The notes under the pieces were generated by a model. The model was not told the DNA's origin. It did not search any database and was given only the letters and a program-made list of their open reading frames with translations. A stretch of DNA of 64,000 nt from CAWGJC01 sp965276665 (lineage in GTDB: Bacteria > Pseudomonadota > Alphaproteobacteria > Acetobacterales > Acetobacteraceae), in contig OZ255620.1 in assembly GCA_965276665.1 (NCBI GenBank), forward strand, positions 682,001 to 746,000, written 5' to 3'. Below, piece after piece: positions 17,186 to 26,050 of the stretch. The translations under genes and the position numbers were made by a program. Positions within the stretch are counted from its first letter, which is position 1; the number at the start of each line of letters is the position of its first letter.

Positions 17186-17388
17186 GAAGGCCAGGGGCTC
17201 TGCCCCCATGCATCACTTGGGACCCCGCTAAGGGCACAGCCCTTAGAACCCGCTAGGGCTGTTTGGAGAGGGGTGGGCCAGGTACCGGTTGCAACCACTC
17301 CCTCGCCCACCCCTCTCCAAACAGCCGTAATGGATTCCAAAGGCTCGGCCTTTGGCGGGGGTCCAGGGGGCAGAGCCCCCTGGCCTTC
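17186..17388. repeat. Modular palindromic element, copy B (203 bp, inverted relative to A)
   Basis: The terminal inverted repeats are the same as in A (GAAGGCCAGGGG ... CCCCTGGCCTTC). Modules run in the reverse order of A: CCAGGGGC/GCCCC (broken by about ten extra bases at 17207-17217), CTAAGGGC/GCCCTTAG (17228-17246), a perfect 22-bp stem (17257-17278 with 17305-17326), CCAAAGGC/GCCTTTGG (17337-17355) and CCAGGGGGC/GCCCCCTGG (17363-17383). The long stem differs in sequence from A yet pairs perfectly. It lies between argC and the E1-like gene, both on the minus strand. Confidence 0.9.
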
Positions 17389-17393
17389 CTACC

Positions 17394-19772
17394 CTAGATC
17401 AACGCCTGCGCGCAGGCGTCGAGGATGGCTTCGGTGTCGAGCCCGTATTCCCGGTAGAGGTCGGGGATATCGCCGCTTTGGCCGAAGCGGTCGGGGCCGA
17501 GGGGGATGATGCGTTGGCCGCGGACGGCGCCGAGCCAGGCGTGGGAGGCGGGGTGGCCGTCGAGCACGGTGACCAGGGCGGCGCCGGGCGCCAGCGGGGC
17601 GAGGATGGTTTCGGCGTGGGACAGCGTGGTGCGGTCGCCGTCGCGCCGGGCGCGCAAGGCGGCGAGCCAGCCGGCGTGCAGCCGGTCGGTGCTGGTGATC
17701 GCGAGCAGCCCGGCATCGGGCACTTCGGCGCGCAGCTCGGCGAAGGCGGCCTCGGCTTCCGGCGCGACCGGGCCCTGGTAGGCGAGCGCGAGCGGGGCGC
17801 CCGGGCCCGGCGGCACGACCCAATGCGCGCCGGCGATCACCGCGTCGGGGTCGAGGGTTCGGGTGGGCTGCGCGATCTGCCGGGTGGAGAGGCGAAGCCA
17901 GACCGCCGAACCGTCGGGTTTCTGCATGTGATCAAAGGCGTGGCGCAGCAGGATGGCGAGCTCGTCCACATGAGCGGGCTCGAACGCGGCCAGGCGGTCG
18001 GCCGCGATTCCGATCAGCGGCGTGTTGATCGACTGGTGCTGCCCGCCTTCCGGGGCGAGCGTCAGCCCGGAGGGCGTGGAGACGAGCAGGAAGCGCGAAT
18101 CCTGGTAGCAGGCATAGATCAGCGCATCGAGCCCGCGATTGACGAACGGGTCGTAGACGGTGCCGATCGGCAGGATGCGCGCGCCGTGCAGCGCGTGTGC
18201 GAGCCCGGCGGCGCCGAGCAGCAGGAACAGGTTCTGCTCGGCGATGCCGAGTTCGACATGCTGTCCCTTCGGGCTCATCCCCCAGCGCTGCGCGCTGGCG
18301 AGCTTGGCGTCGCGGAACACGTCGTTGCGGGTATGGCGGTCGAAGATGCCGCGCCGGTTCACCCATGGCCCGAGATTGGTCGAAACCGTGACGTCGGGGC
18401 TTGTCGTCATGATGCGCGCGGCGAGCTCGGCATACTCGCTCTCGGCGCGGCCGATCTCGGCCAGCATGTCGCCGAATCCCGATTGCGTGGAGACGCGCCG
18501 CCCCGCCACTTTCGGTATCGGCAGGGCGGCCGGCACGGTGATGCGCGGGGCGACCAGGGCACGCCCTTCCGGCGTCAGCGGCGTCGCGAACGGGCATTCG
18601 GCGAGAAAGTGCGCGAGCTCGGCGGGATCGGCGTCGAGCCCCTCGAACGCATCCCATTCATGCCCGTCGCGGATCGCCATCTGGGCGCGGAAATCGGTCA
18701 TCTGCTCGCGCGTCATTAGGCCGGAATGGTTGTCCTTGTGACCGGCGAAGGGCAGGCCCATGCCCTTGATCGTGTAGGCGATGAAGCAGGTCGGCTGGTC
18801 GCCCGCCGCTTCGGCCGCGCGCAGCGTCTCGATCACGGCCTCGATGTCGTGGCCGCCGAGATTGGTCATCAGCGCGCCGAGCTCGGCATCGTCGAGCGGG
18901 TCGATGATGGCGCGCAGCCCGCGGGAACGGCCGAGATCGGTGAGCAGCGCCTGCCGCCACGCCGCCCCGCCCTGGAAGGTGAGTGCCGAATAGAGGCTGT
19001 TCGGACAGTCGTCGATCCAGCGGCGCAGATCCTCGCCGCCGTCGCGCGCGAAGGCGGCCTGCAGCTTCCGGCCGTATTTCATCGTGACCACGTTCCAGCC
19101 CATGTCGCGGAACAGGCCCTCGATGCGGCCGAACAGCCGGTCGGACACCACGGAATCGAGTGATTGCCGGTTGTAGTCGATGATCCACCAGAGATCGCGG
19201 ATGTCGTGCTTCCAGCCTTCGAGGAGCGCCTCGTAGATATTGCCCTCGTCGAGCTCGGCATCGCCGGCGATCGCGATGTTGCGCCCTTTCGGCAGTCCCG
19301 GCCGCGCCAGACCGTGCAAATGCACGTAATCCTGCATCAGTGCCGAGAAGCTTGTCATCGCCACGCCGAGCCCGACGGAGCCGGTGGAAAAATCCACCTC
19401 GCCGCCATCCTTTACCCGGCTCGGATAGGATTGCACGCCGCCGAGGCGGCGAAGCCCGTCCATCCGCGCCACGTTCTGCCGGCCGAACAGGTAGTTGATC
19501 GCGTGGAACACCGGTCCAGCGTGCGGCTTGACCGCGATGCGGTCCTCGGGCCGCGCCATCTCGAAATAGAGCGCCGCCATCACCGAGATCACCGAGGCGC
19601 AGGACGCCTGATGGCCGCCCACCTTCAACCCGTCGCGATTGGGGCGGAGGTGGTTCGCGTTGTGGATCATCCAGGCCGACAGCCAGAGCAGCTTCCGCTC
19701 GAGCTGGCGGAGCAGGAACAGCCGCCGCTCCGGCAGCGCCGCCGGACGGAGCGCGGTCAGCGGCGCGTTCAT
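17394..19772 (-). CDS. AceE-like homodimeric 2-oxoacid dehydrogenase E1 / transketolase-fold enzyme
   Basis: A 792-residue thiamine-diphosphate enzyme. The cofactor motif is GDAELDEGN (170-178) followed by N201 about 30 residues on. The pyrimidine-binding half contains GQHVELGIAEQNLFLLLGAAG with the catalytic glutamate. It is about 100 residues shorter than E. coli AceE and has no neighbouring E2 or E3 gene. It overlaps the upstream reductase gene by four bases. The 2-oxoacid used is not known; a 2-oxo or 2-hydroxy acid metabolic role is inferred from panE-like and malonyl-CoA decarboxylase neighbours. Confidence 0.85.
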   Translation of the reverse strand: MNAPLTALRPAALPERRLFLLRQLERKLLWLSAWMIHNANHLRPNRDGLKVGGHQASCASVISVMAALYFEMARPEDRIAVKPHAGPVFHAINYLFGRQNVARMDGLRRLGGVQSYPSRVKDGGEVDFSTGSVGLGVAMTSFSALMQDYVHLHGLARPGLPKGRNIAIAGDAELDEGNIYEALLEGWKHDIRDLWWIIDYNRQSLDSVVSDRLFGRIEGLFRDMGWNVVTMKYGRKLQAAFARDGGEDLRRWIDDCPNSLYSALTFQGGAAWRQALLTDLGRSRGLRAIIDPLDDAELGALMTNLGGHDIEAVIETLRAAEAAGDQPTCFIAYTIKGMGLPFAGHKDNHSGLMTREQMTDFRAQMAIRDGHEWDAFEGLDADPAELAHFLAECPFATPLTPEGRALVAPRITVPAALPIPKVAGRRVSTQSGFGDMLAEIGRAESEYAELAARIMTTSPDVTVSTNLGPWVNRRGIFDRHTRNDVFRDAKLASAQRWGMSPKGQHVELGIAEQNLFLLLGAAGLAHALHGARILPIGTVYDPFVNRGLDALIYACYQDSRFLLVSTPSGLTLAPEGGQHQSINTPLIGIAADRLAAFEPAHVDELAILLRHAFDHMQKPDGSAVWLRLSTRQIAQPTRTLDPDAVIAGAHWVVPPGPGAPLALAYQGPVAPEAEAAFAELRAEVPDAGLLAITSTDRLHAGWLAALRARRDGDRTTLSHAETILAPLAPGAALVTVLDGHPASHAWLGAVRGQRIIPLGPDRFGQSGDIPDLYREYGLDTEAILDACAQALI

Positions 19773-20719
19773 GCGGCGAGACCCGGCAGCCGGCCGGCCG
19801 CGCGGCGTTCGTCATAGGCCTTCATGTGCGCGTAGGCGCAGGCGAGGATGGTGTCATCGATGCCCGCCGCGCGCGCGCGGCGGAGCAGAAAGCCGGTGAC
19901 GTGGTCGCCCTCGGTCGGCCGCCCGGCCTCGATGTCGCGCGCCATCGAGGAAGCCAGCGTGCTCTCCCGCCGCTCGAACATCTTCTTGGTGCGCGTGACG
20001 AATTCCGCCGGCAGATCGTGCCCCTCGTGGCGCGCGATCGAGACCACCGTGTCGAACAGCTTGTGGAAGATGATCTGACCCTCCGGCGAGCCGCGCAGGA
20101 TTTCGCCGAGATTGGCGCGCATCAGGCAGTACATCGTTGCCCCGGTGCCGAGGAAGGCGAGTTTCTGCCACATCGCGCCGAGCACGTCGGCGCTCGCCTC
20201 CACGTCGAGCCCGGCGGCGTTCTTCGCGATCGCGGCGAATTCCTCGACGCGCGGGCTCATCGTGCCGTCCTGCTCGCCGAACACGATCTCGCGGTTGTCG
20301 AACAAAGCGCGGATGACGCCGTCCGGGTCGAGATTGGTGGCGATGCGCGTGGAGCCGCCGAGCACGCGCCCGGCGCCGAAGCGCGCGTTCAGCGTCTCGA
20401 TATGCTCCATGCCGTTGAGCAGCGGCAGGATCGCGCCCTGCGGCGCCAGCCCGGGTGCGGCGCCCTGCACGGCTTCCTCGAGGTCGTAGGCCTTGCAGGC
20501 GAGCACCAGAAGATCGTGCTCGGGCTTGAGCCCGCCGGCGCCCACGGCGTGCACGTCGAGCGCCAGATTGCCGTATTTGCTCTCGATCCGAAGCCCGTTC
20601 TCGCGGATCTGCGCGAGCCGGCGCGCGCGCAGCAGGAAGGTGACGTCCGCGCCCGCCTCGGCGAGCCACCCGCCGACATAGCCGCCGATCGCCCCCGCCC
20701 CCAGAACCAGTATCTTCAT
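19769..20719 (-). CDS. panE: Ketopantoate reductase family protein (2-dehydropantoate 2-reductase)
   Basis: A 316-residue NADP-dependent reductase. GAGAIGGYVGG at residues 7-17 is the nucleotide loop, MWQKLAFLGTGATMYCL carries the catalytic lysine, and GRPTEGDHVTGFLLRRA is the C-terminal family signature with the conserved glutamate. True PanE makes pantoate for CoA, but many paralogues reduce other 2-oxoacids. Its overlap with an E1-like gene makes a catabolic 2-oxoacid role equally possible. It follows the malonyl-CoA decarboxylase gene after 27 bases. Confidence 0.82.
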   Translation of the reverse strand: MKILVLGAGAIGGYVGGWLAEAGADVTFLLRARRLAQIRENGLRIESKYGNLALDVHAVGAGGLKPEHDLLVLACKAYDLEEAVQGAAPGLAPQGAILPLLNGMEHIETLNARFGAGRVLGGSTRIATNLDPDGVIRALFDNREIVFGEQDGTMSPRVEEFAAIAKNAAGLDVEASADVLGAMWQKLAFLGTGATMYCLMRANLGEILRGSPEGQIIFHKLFDTVVSIARHEGHDLPAEFVTRTKKMFERRESTLASSMARDIEAGRPTEGDHVTGFLLRRARAAGIDDTILACAYAHMKAYDERRAAGRLPGLAA

Positions 20720-20746
20720 CGTCCCCGCATTTCCTTCATCGCCCGC

Positions 20747-22150
20747 TCAAGACCAGCCGCGCGCGAGGCGGCGCACCGCGGTCGCGGCGTTGCGCTTGCC
20801 CTCGCCGACATATTCTTCATGCCGTTCGTCGATCTTGGCGAGATCGTAGAGGTAGTTGACCATGATCGTCGCCCCCTCCTTGGCGCCGCGCTCGGAGGTG
20901 TCGGCCAGCATGTTGAGGCGTTCGAGCCGCGCGCCGTTGGTCATGTGGAAATGCGCGACCGGGTCGAGCGCGCGCTTGCCGCGGGTCTCGGAGAGCAGAT
21001 AGCGCGCGCAGAGCCGGGTCAGCACCGGCTCTGCGGCACGGAGCATCGCGGGCTCGCGGAACCAGCCGCGCCGCGCCAGGATCGCGGCCAGCGCCTGCGG
21101 CCCTGTCTCGGCGGCCGGCATGTCGTCCGGCGTCGCGGTGCGCAACGCGGCGGATTCCTCCTCGCTCAGCAGCGCGGGATCGTCGGCGGCGAGCTTCGTC
21201 TCCAGCCAGGCGCGGAAGCCCGGCACCGGCGAGAGCGTCGCGAAGTTGCGGATGTTGCGGAACTCCGCGGCGAGGAGCTCCACCACGCGCTTGATCAGGA
21301 AATTGCCGAAGCTGATGCGGTCGAGCCCGTGCTGGCAATTGCTGATCGAATAGAACACCGCGGTGTCGGCGGTGCGCGGGTCCTGCACCGGCGCCTTGTC
21401 GTCGAGCAGGCGCTGCACGCTGTCCGCCAAGCCCTGCACCAGCGCGACCTCGACGAAGATCAGCGGCTCCTGCGGCATTCTCGGATGGAAGAAGCCGTAG
21501 CAGCGGCGGTCGGAATCGAGGCGGTTCTTGAGGTCGCGCCAGGAGCGGATGTGGTGCACCGCCTCGTAGCCGACGAGGCGTTCAAGCAGGGAGGCCGGGC
21601 TCGACCAGTCGATGCGCTTGAGCTCGAGGAAGCCGACATCGAACCAGTTGGTGAGCAGCTGGCGGAGATCGGCCTCGAGCGACTGCAGCAGGAGATCGTC
21701 CCGCATGTGGTCGAGCAGGGTGGCGCGCAGCTCGACCAGGAAGCGGATTCCGTCCGGAATGCTGGTGAACTGGGTCAGCAGCCGGACGCGCGGCGCCTCC
21801 AGCGCCCGGCGGAGCCGGGTCTTGGCGGCGGCGCGCGCGATCGGGTCGGCCGCCTCCTGCACCGCGCCGTAGGCCGCGCTCACGGCGCCGGGGTCGCTGT
21901 CGAACTCGGCGAGCGTGCGGAGGAAGACGACGCGCCCCTCCTCGGGCAGCACGAGATAGGCCTCGGCGAGCTTCGCCGCGCGGTTCCGCGCGCTGACCTC
22001 GCCGCCGCGCCCCTCCAGGCAGTCACGCATCTGGTCGGCGACGCTCGCATCCTCCTCGCCGCCGACGCTGGCCGCCATCTCGCGCCACACATTGGCGATG
22101 CGGCGGATGGCGCGGTCGAACAGGCCGGTCGGCGCGGCGGTCTCGCTCAT
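20747..22150 (-). CDS. Malonyl-CoA decarboxylase
   Basis: A 467-residue enzyme converting malonyl-CoA to acetyl-CoA and CO2. An N-terminal helical domain (to about residue 170) is followed by a GNAT-like catalytic domain. SISNCQHGLDRISFGNFLIK with the catalytic serine and VAHFHMTNGARLERLNMLAD with the catalytic histidine are intact. ATG at 22150 is chosen because the upstream frame to 22432 has no homology and overlaps nnr. It heads the panE-like/E1-like operon. Confidence 0.93.
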   Translation of the reverse strand: MSETAAPTGLFDRAIRRIANVWREMAASVGGEEDASVADQMRDCLEGRGGEVSARNRAAKLAEAYLVLPEEGRVVFLRTLAEFDSDPGAVSAAYGAVQEAADPIARAAAKTRLRRALEAPRVRLLTQFTSIPDGIRFLVELRATLLDHMRDDLLLQSLEADLRQLLTNWFDVGFLELKRIDWSSPASLLERLVGYEAVHHIRSWRDLKNRLDSDRRCYGFFHPRMPQEPLIFVEVALVQGLADSVQRLLDDKAPVQDPRTADTAVFYSISNCQHGLDRISFGNFLIKRVVELLAAEFRNIRNFATLSPVPGFRAWLETKLAADDPALLSEEESAALRTATPDDMPAAETGPQALAAILARRGWFREPAMLRAAEPVLTRLCARYLLSETRGKRALDPVAHFHMTNGARLERLNMLADTSERGAKEGATIMVNYLYDLAKIDERHEEYVGEGKRNAATAVRRLARGWS

Positions 22151-22211
22151 GGCGGCATCCCTGCGGGGTCGGTATTCGGTGAGCTTATTATAGGCGACCG
22201 GGCGACCGGAC

Positions 22212-23621
22212 TTAAGGGCGGGCTGCGCGCAGCGCCGGCAGCAGATCCTCGGCGACGAGCCCGGCTCCCGCCAGCGCCCCGGCCCGGCCGTGCAGCCAGC
22301 ATCCCGCCGCGGCGGCCTCCCAGGCCGGCATCCCCTGCGCGAGCAGGCCGGCGACGATGCCGGAGAGCACGTCGCCCGACCCGGCGGTGGCGAGAAAGGG
22401 CGGCGCGTCGCTGTTGATCGCCGCCCTTCCATCGGGTGCGGCGACGATGGTGTCGGAGCCCTTCAGCAGAACCACCGCGCCGGTCCGCGCGGCGGCGCGG
22501 CGGGCGGCGGCGAGCCGATCGGGCTCCGGCTTGCCGAACACGCGCGCGAATTCGCCCGCATGCGGCGTCAGCACTGCCGCACCGCGGAGCGCGTCGGGAT
22601 CGTCCGCGAAGGCGGTGAAGGTGTCGGCATCCGCGACCACCTTGCGTCCCGCGGCCAGCAGCACCGGCAGCGCCTGCCTCGCCGCATCCGGGCCGAGGCC
22701 GGGGCCGCAGACCCAGACCTCGCGGCGTTTGTCCTCGAGCAGCGCGGACAGGCTCGCCTCGCTGACGATCAGCCCGGGCGGCCCGGCGCGGAACGTGTCG
22801 GCATGCGCGGTGGCGGCGAGCGTCACCATCCCGGCCCCGGCATGGCGCGCCGCATCGGCGGAGAGCCTGGCCGCCCCCGGCATCGCGCCACCGAGCACGG
22901 TGACGTGGCCCCGGCTGTATTTGTGTCCGGCGGCCTCGGCCTCGGGGAGGTGCCAGAGCGCCGGGCCGTTGGCGAAGGTGGGGGCGCCGATCGCCGGCAG
23001 CACCCGCGCCGGCAATCCGATATCGGCGAGCAGGCAATCGCCGCAGAGATCGCGGCCGGGCAGCAGCAGGTGGCCCGGCTTGCGGCGGAAGAAGGTGACG
23101 GTCAGCGCGGCCTGCGGCGCGAAGCCGCGCACCGCGCCGGTGGCCCCGTCCACCCCGCTCGGCACATCGACCGCCAGCAGGGTGCGGGCCGCGCGCAGCA
23201 CCGAAGCGACCTCGCCCGCCACGTCGCGCGCGAGCCCCGCGCCGAACACCGCATCGATCACCAGCACGGCCCGCGCCGCCTCGGAGCCGGTGAAGGACAC
23301 GGCCGGGCCGGTCCAGCGCGCGGCGGCGAGCGCCGCATCGCTGCCGGCCCGCGGCGGCGCGAGCGCGGCGATCGCGACCGGCCAGCCCTGCTCGGCCAGA
23401 CGCCGCGCCGCCACGTACCCGTCGCCGCCATTATTGCCGGGACCGCACAGGACGAGGGTCGGCGCCGCCCGGAACCGCGCCCGCGCCGCGCGGGCCACCG
23501 CCCGCCCGGCATTCTCCATCAGCCGGATGCCGGAAACGCCGCTCTCGGCCGCCATCCGGTCGGCGCGTGCCATCTCGTCGGGGCTGAGCAATTCGGGCGG
23601 GGTGGCGAGGGAGTGGTTCAT
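22212..23621 (-). CDS. nnr: Bifunctional NAD(P)H-hydrate epimerase / ADP-dependent dehydratase
   Basis: A 469-residue repair enzyme that restores NAD(P)H from its hydrated forms. The N-terminal epimerase domain (about 1-210) has LMENAGRAVA and the binding loop CGPGNNGGDGYVAARRLAEQ. The C-terminal ribokinase-like dehydratase domain (about 225-469) has LTPHAGEFARVFG and ATAGSGDVLSGIVAGLLAQG. ATG at 23621 is used; the longer frame overlaps the divergent ParA gene only 37 bases away. Confidence 0.93.
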   Translation of the reverse strand: MNHSLATPPELLSPDEMARADRMAAESGVSGIRLMENAGRAVARAARARFRAAPTLVLCGPGNNGGDGYVAARRLAEQGWPVAIAALAPPRAGSDAALAAARWTGPAVSFTGSEAARAVLVIDAVFGAGLARDVAGEVASVLRAARTLLAVDVPSGVDGATGAVRGFAPQAALTVTFFRRKPGHLLLPGRDLCGDCLLADIGLPARVLPAIGAPTFANGPALWHLPEAEAAGHKYSRGHVTVLGGAMPGAARLSADAARHAGAGMVTLAATAHADTFRAGPPGLIVSEASLSALLEDKRREVWVCGPGLGPDAARQALPVLLAAGRKVVADADTFTAFADDPDALRGAAVLTPHAGEFARVFGKPEPDRLAAARRAAARTGAVVLLKGSDTIVAAPDGRAAINSDAPPFLATAGSGDVLSGIVAGLLAQGMPAWEAAAAGCWLHGRAGALAGAGLVAEDLLPALRAARP

Positions 23622-23658
23622 GCCGGTAGGATCGCCCCGCCGCAGGGGATGGTTTCGC

Positions 23659-24285
23659 ATGGCCCGGGTGATCACCATCGCGCAGCAGAAAGGCGGCGCG
23701 GGCAAGACGACTCTCGCCGCCAACCTCGCCGCCGCGATCGCCGCGACGCGCCGCGTCGCGCTGGTCGATGTCGATCCGCAGCAGAGCCTCACCCATTGGG
23801 TGCGGCTGCGCGAGACGCAGCCGGGCGTGGCCGCCCTGCCCTGCACCGGGATCGGCGGCTGGCGGGTCGCCGGCGCGCTCGCCCGGCTGAAGCGCGCGCA
23901 CGACGTGGTGATCCTCGACAGCCCGCCGCAGCGCGACACCGAGGCGCGGCTCGCGGTGCGCGCCGCCGACCTCGTACTGGTGCCGCTGCAGCCGAGCGCG
24001 CCCGATCTCTGGGCGACCGCGGACACGCTCGCTTTGGCCAACGCCGAGGGCAAGACGCTGCGCCTCGTGCTCACCCGCGCCGCGTCCGGCGGCCCGTTGC
24101 GCCGTGCGGTCGAGGGCGAGATCGCGCGCCGCGGCCTCGTTCTGCTCACCACCGCCCTCGGCAACCGCGCCGCCTATCCGCAGGCCTTCGCCGCCGGCCT
24201 CGGCGTGACCGAAGCGGCGCCGCGCTCTCCCGCTGCCGGCGAAATCCTGTCATTGCTCGCCGAAATCGAGGAGTTCCTGAGATGA
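23659..24285 (+). CDS. ParA family ATPase (orphan)
   Basis: A 208-residue MinD/ParA-type P-loop ATPase. The deviant Walker A is KGGAGKTT at residues 11-18, followed by switch I VDVDPQQSLTHW and Walker B VVILDSPPQ. It belongs to the short ParA type seen on plasmids and as chromosome orphans. No ParB or DNA-binding partner gene is adjacent. Its stop overlaps the next ATG (ATGA), so it is co-translated with a CopD-like membrane protein. Cargo unknown. Confidence 0.88.
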   Translation: MARVITIAQQKGGAGKTTLAANLAAAIAATRRVALVDVDPQQSLTHWVRLRETQPGVAALPCTGIGGWRVAGALARLKRAHDVVILDSPPQRDTEARLAVRAADLVLVPLQPSAPDLWATADTLALANAEGKTLRLVLTRAASGGPLRRAVEGEIARRGLVLLTTALGNRAAYPQAFAAGLGVTEAAPRSPAAGEILSLLAEIEEFLR

Positions 24286-24725
24286 CGACACTCTGGGCCG
24301 TGGTGCTGGCGATCCATCTGCTCGGCGCGGTGGTGTGGGTCGGCGGGATGGTGTTCGCCCTGGCGGTGCTGCGCCCGAGCCTTTCCGTGCTGGAGCCGGC
24401 GGGGCGGATCGCGCTGCACGTGCCGGTGCTCCGCCGCTTCCTGTTGCTCGTCTGGCACGCGATGCCGCTGATCCTGATCACCGGCTACTGGATGGTGTTC
24501 GGCCTCTATGGCGGATTCGCCGGGCTGCCCTGGCCGATCAACCTCATGCAGCTGCTTGGGCTGATCATGGCGGTGATTTTCCTGGTGCTGTTCTTCGGCC
24601 CCTGGAAGGCGATGCGCGCGACCCCCGGCGAGGCGCCGCTCGCGCGGATCCGCACGCTGACCACGATCAATCTCTGGCTCGGCCTGATCACCGTGGTGCT
24701 CGGCGCGTTCGGCCATTTCTTCTGA
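24282..24725 (+). CDS. CopD-like four-helix membrane protein
   Basis: A 147-residue integral membrane protein with four predicted helices. The start LAIHLLGAVVWVGGMVFALAV, with a histidine in the first helix followed by WVGG, is typical of the CopD/COG5615-type family, some of which bind copper or haem. WHAMPLILITGYWMV carries a second conserved histidine. The ATG overlaps the ParA stop. Function is not established. Confidence 0.75.
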   Translation: MTTLWAVVLAIHLLGAVVWVGGMVFALAVLRPSLSVLEPAGRIALHVPVLRRFLLLVWHAMPLILITGYWMVFGLYGGFAGLPWPINLMQLLGLIMAVIFLVLFFGPWKAMRATPGEAPLARIRTLTTINLWLGLITVVLGAFGHFF

Positions 24726-24764
24726 GCGGCTGAGCGGCCGGCCGAAGGCGACGCGCCGATCGCG

Positions 24765-24873
24765 CTAGAGCATGTTCCGTTCGCATTCGCTCACTCCCCA
24801 GGCTCTAGCTATTCATTTTGGCGAGCATCTTTATCCGCTCGAACGATTCCTTTCGAACGGATGATGCTCTAGG
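24765..24873. repeat. CTAGAG-bounded intergenic repeat (compound copy)
   Basis: Two related pieces lie back to back. One runs from CTAGAGC (24765) to GCTCTAG (24808). The other runs from GAGCATC (24823) to GATGCTCTAG (24872) and forms an imperfect hairpin with TCGAAC/TTCGAA arms. Similar CTAGAG...CTCTAG units lie at 27175-27229 and 60333-60436. No coding capacity. Confidence 0.65.
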
Positions 24874-24906
24874 CTCCAAACCCGATTAGATCTGTCTCGG
24901 CTCGGA

Positions 24907-25035
24907 CGCATTGTGGTCCAAGCTCTGTTTGGACGCCTGAAAGGCTGGAGGCGCATCCACACTCGCTACGACAAGCTCCCCCGCAACTTCGCTTCAGCCG
25001 TCGCGATCGCTGCAATCCTTCAGGGATGGTGCCGA
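24907..25035 (+). pseudogene. IS5-type transposase, C-terminal remnant
   Basis: A short frame reads QALFGRLKGWRRIHTRYDKL then PRNFASAVAIAAILQG, which is the C-terminal end of IS5-family (IS427-like) transposases (F..LK.FRRIATRYDKL..N). The catalytic domain and start are gone and no terminal repeats were found. It lies just before the GguC-like gene stop and is a dead fragment. Confidence 0.7.
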
Positions 25036-25048
25036 TCAAGGCCGGAGC

Positions 25049-26038
25049 CTAGAGCGCGCGGATGGCCACCGTTTCCTCCGCCTCGCGGGCGAGCGGGTTG
25101 CGGAGCGGCTGGCCGAAGGCGGGGCATTCGATCTCGAACACATCGCCCGGTTCGGTCTGCACGCTGTCGCTGAAGCTCAGCGTCGCGGTGCCGAAGAAAT
25201 GCACGTGCACGTCGCCCGGCCGGCGGAACAGCCGATATTTGAAGTGGTGCCGCTCGAGATTGTCGATCGCGTGCGACATGTTCGCCTCCCCCGAGACGAA
25301 CGGCTTTTCCCACAGCACATTCCCGCCGCGGCGGATGCGCGAGGTGCCGCGCACGTCCTCGGGCAGCGCGCCCACCAGCATTTCCGGCCCGACCGAGCAG
25401 GCGCGCAGCTTGGAATGCGCGAGCCAGAGGTAGTTCTCGCGTTCGGTCACATGGTCGGAGAACTCGTTGCCGAGCGCGAAGCCGACGCGCCAGGGCGTCC
25501 CGTCCGGGCCGATCACGTAGAGCCCGGCGATCTCCGGTTCCTCGCCGCCGTCGCGCGCGAAACCCGGCATCGCGAGGGGCCGGCCGGAGGGCGAGAGCAC
25601 CGAGCCGTCGCCCTTGTAGAACCACTCGGGCTGCACACCGAGCGCGCCGCCTTCCGGCTTGCCGCCCTCGAGCCCCATGCGGAACATCTTCATCGAGTCG
25701 GTGAGCGTCTCCGCGTCCTGCAGCTTGCGGTGCATCGCGTCGCGCCCCTCGGCGCTGCCGAGATGGGTCAGCCCGGTGCCGGTGACGATCAGATGCGCCG
25801 GGTCCGGATGATCGAGCGGCGCCAGCACCCGGTTCTCCGCGCAGGCGGCGGCGAAATCGACCGTCTCGCTCATCGTCTTGCGCGCGAGCAGTGCGGCGAG
25901 CCCCATGCCGTCGGCGATCGCCTCGAGCGCGAGCTCGTGCACGCTGGCCACGCCCTCGACGCGCCGCGCCGCGCCGTCCTCGGCGATGGCGACCACCTGG
26001 CGTCGCTTCTCCGGTGTCATGATCTGGGCGAGGCGCAT
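25049..26038 (-). CDS. Fumarylacetoacetate hydrolase-fold protein, GguC/AraD1-like
   Basis: A 329-residue FAH-superfamily protein. The conserved segments DSMKMFRMGLEGGK, GVQPEWFYKGDGSVLSPSG and EPEIAGLYVIGPDGTPWRVG match the GguC/AraD1 group, associated with sugar-acid breakdown. The metal-binding GNEFSDHVTERENYLWLAHS is intact. Its TAG stop is part of a CTAGAG motif. It lies 12 bases after the small gene at 26051. The substrate is not established; a 2-keto-3-deoxy sugar acid is plausible. Confidence 0.82.
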   Translation of the reverse strand: MRLAQIMTPEKRRQVVAIAEDGAARRVEGVASVHELALEAIADGMGLAALLARKTMSETVDFAAACAENRVLAPLDHPDPAHLIVTGTGLTHLGSAEGRDAMHRKLQDAETLTDSMKMFRMGLEGGKPEGGALGVQPEWFYKGDGSVLSPSGRPLAMPGFARDGGEEPEIAGLYVIGPDGTPWRVGFALGNEFSDHVTERENYLWLAHSKLRACSVGPEMLVGALPEDVRGTSRIRRGGNVLWEKPFVSGEANMSHAIDNLERHHFKYRLFRRPGDVHVHFFGTATLSFSDSVQTEPGDVFEIECPAFGQPLRNPLAREAEETVAIRAL

Positions 26039-26050
26039 CGTTTTCTCCCG

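Noticed and set aside
19826..22417. 863-residue open frame on the plus strand
   Set aside because: It is antisense to the PanE-like and malonyl-CoA decarboxylase genes, is rich in arginine and histidine, has no domain motif, and is a high-GC shadow frame.
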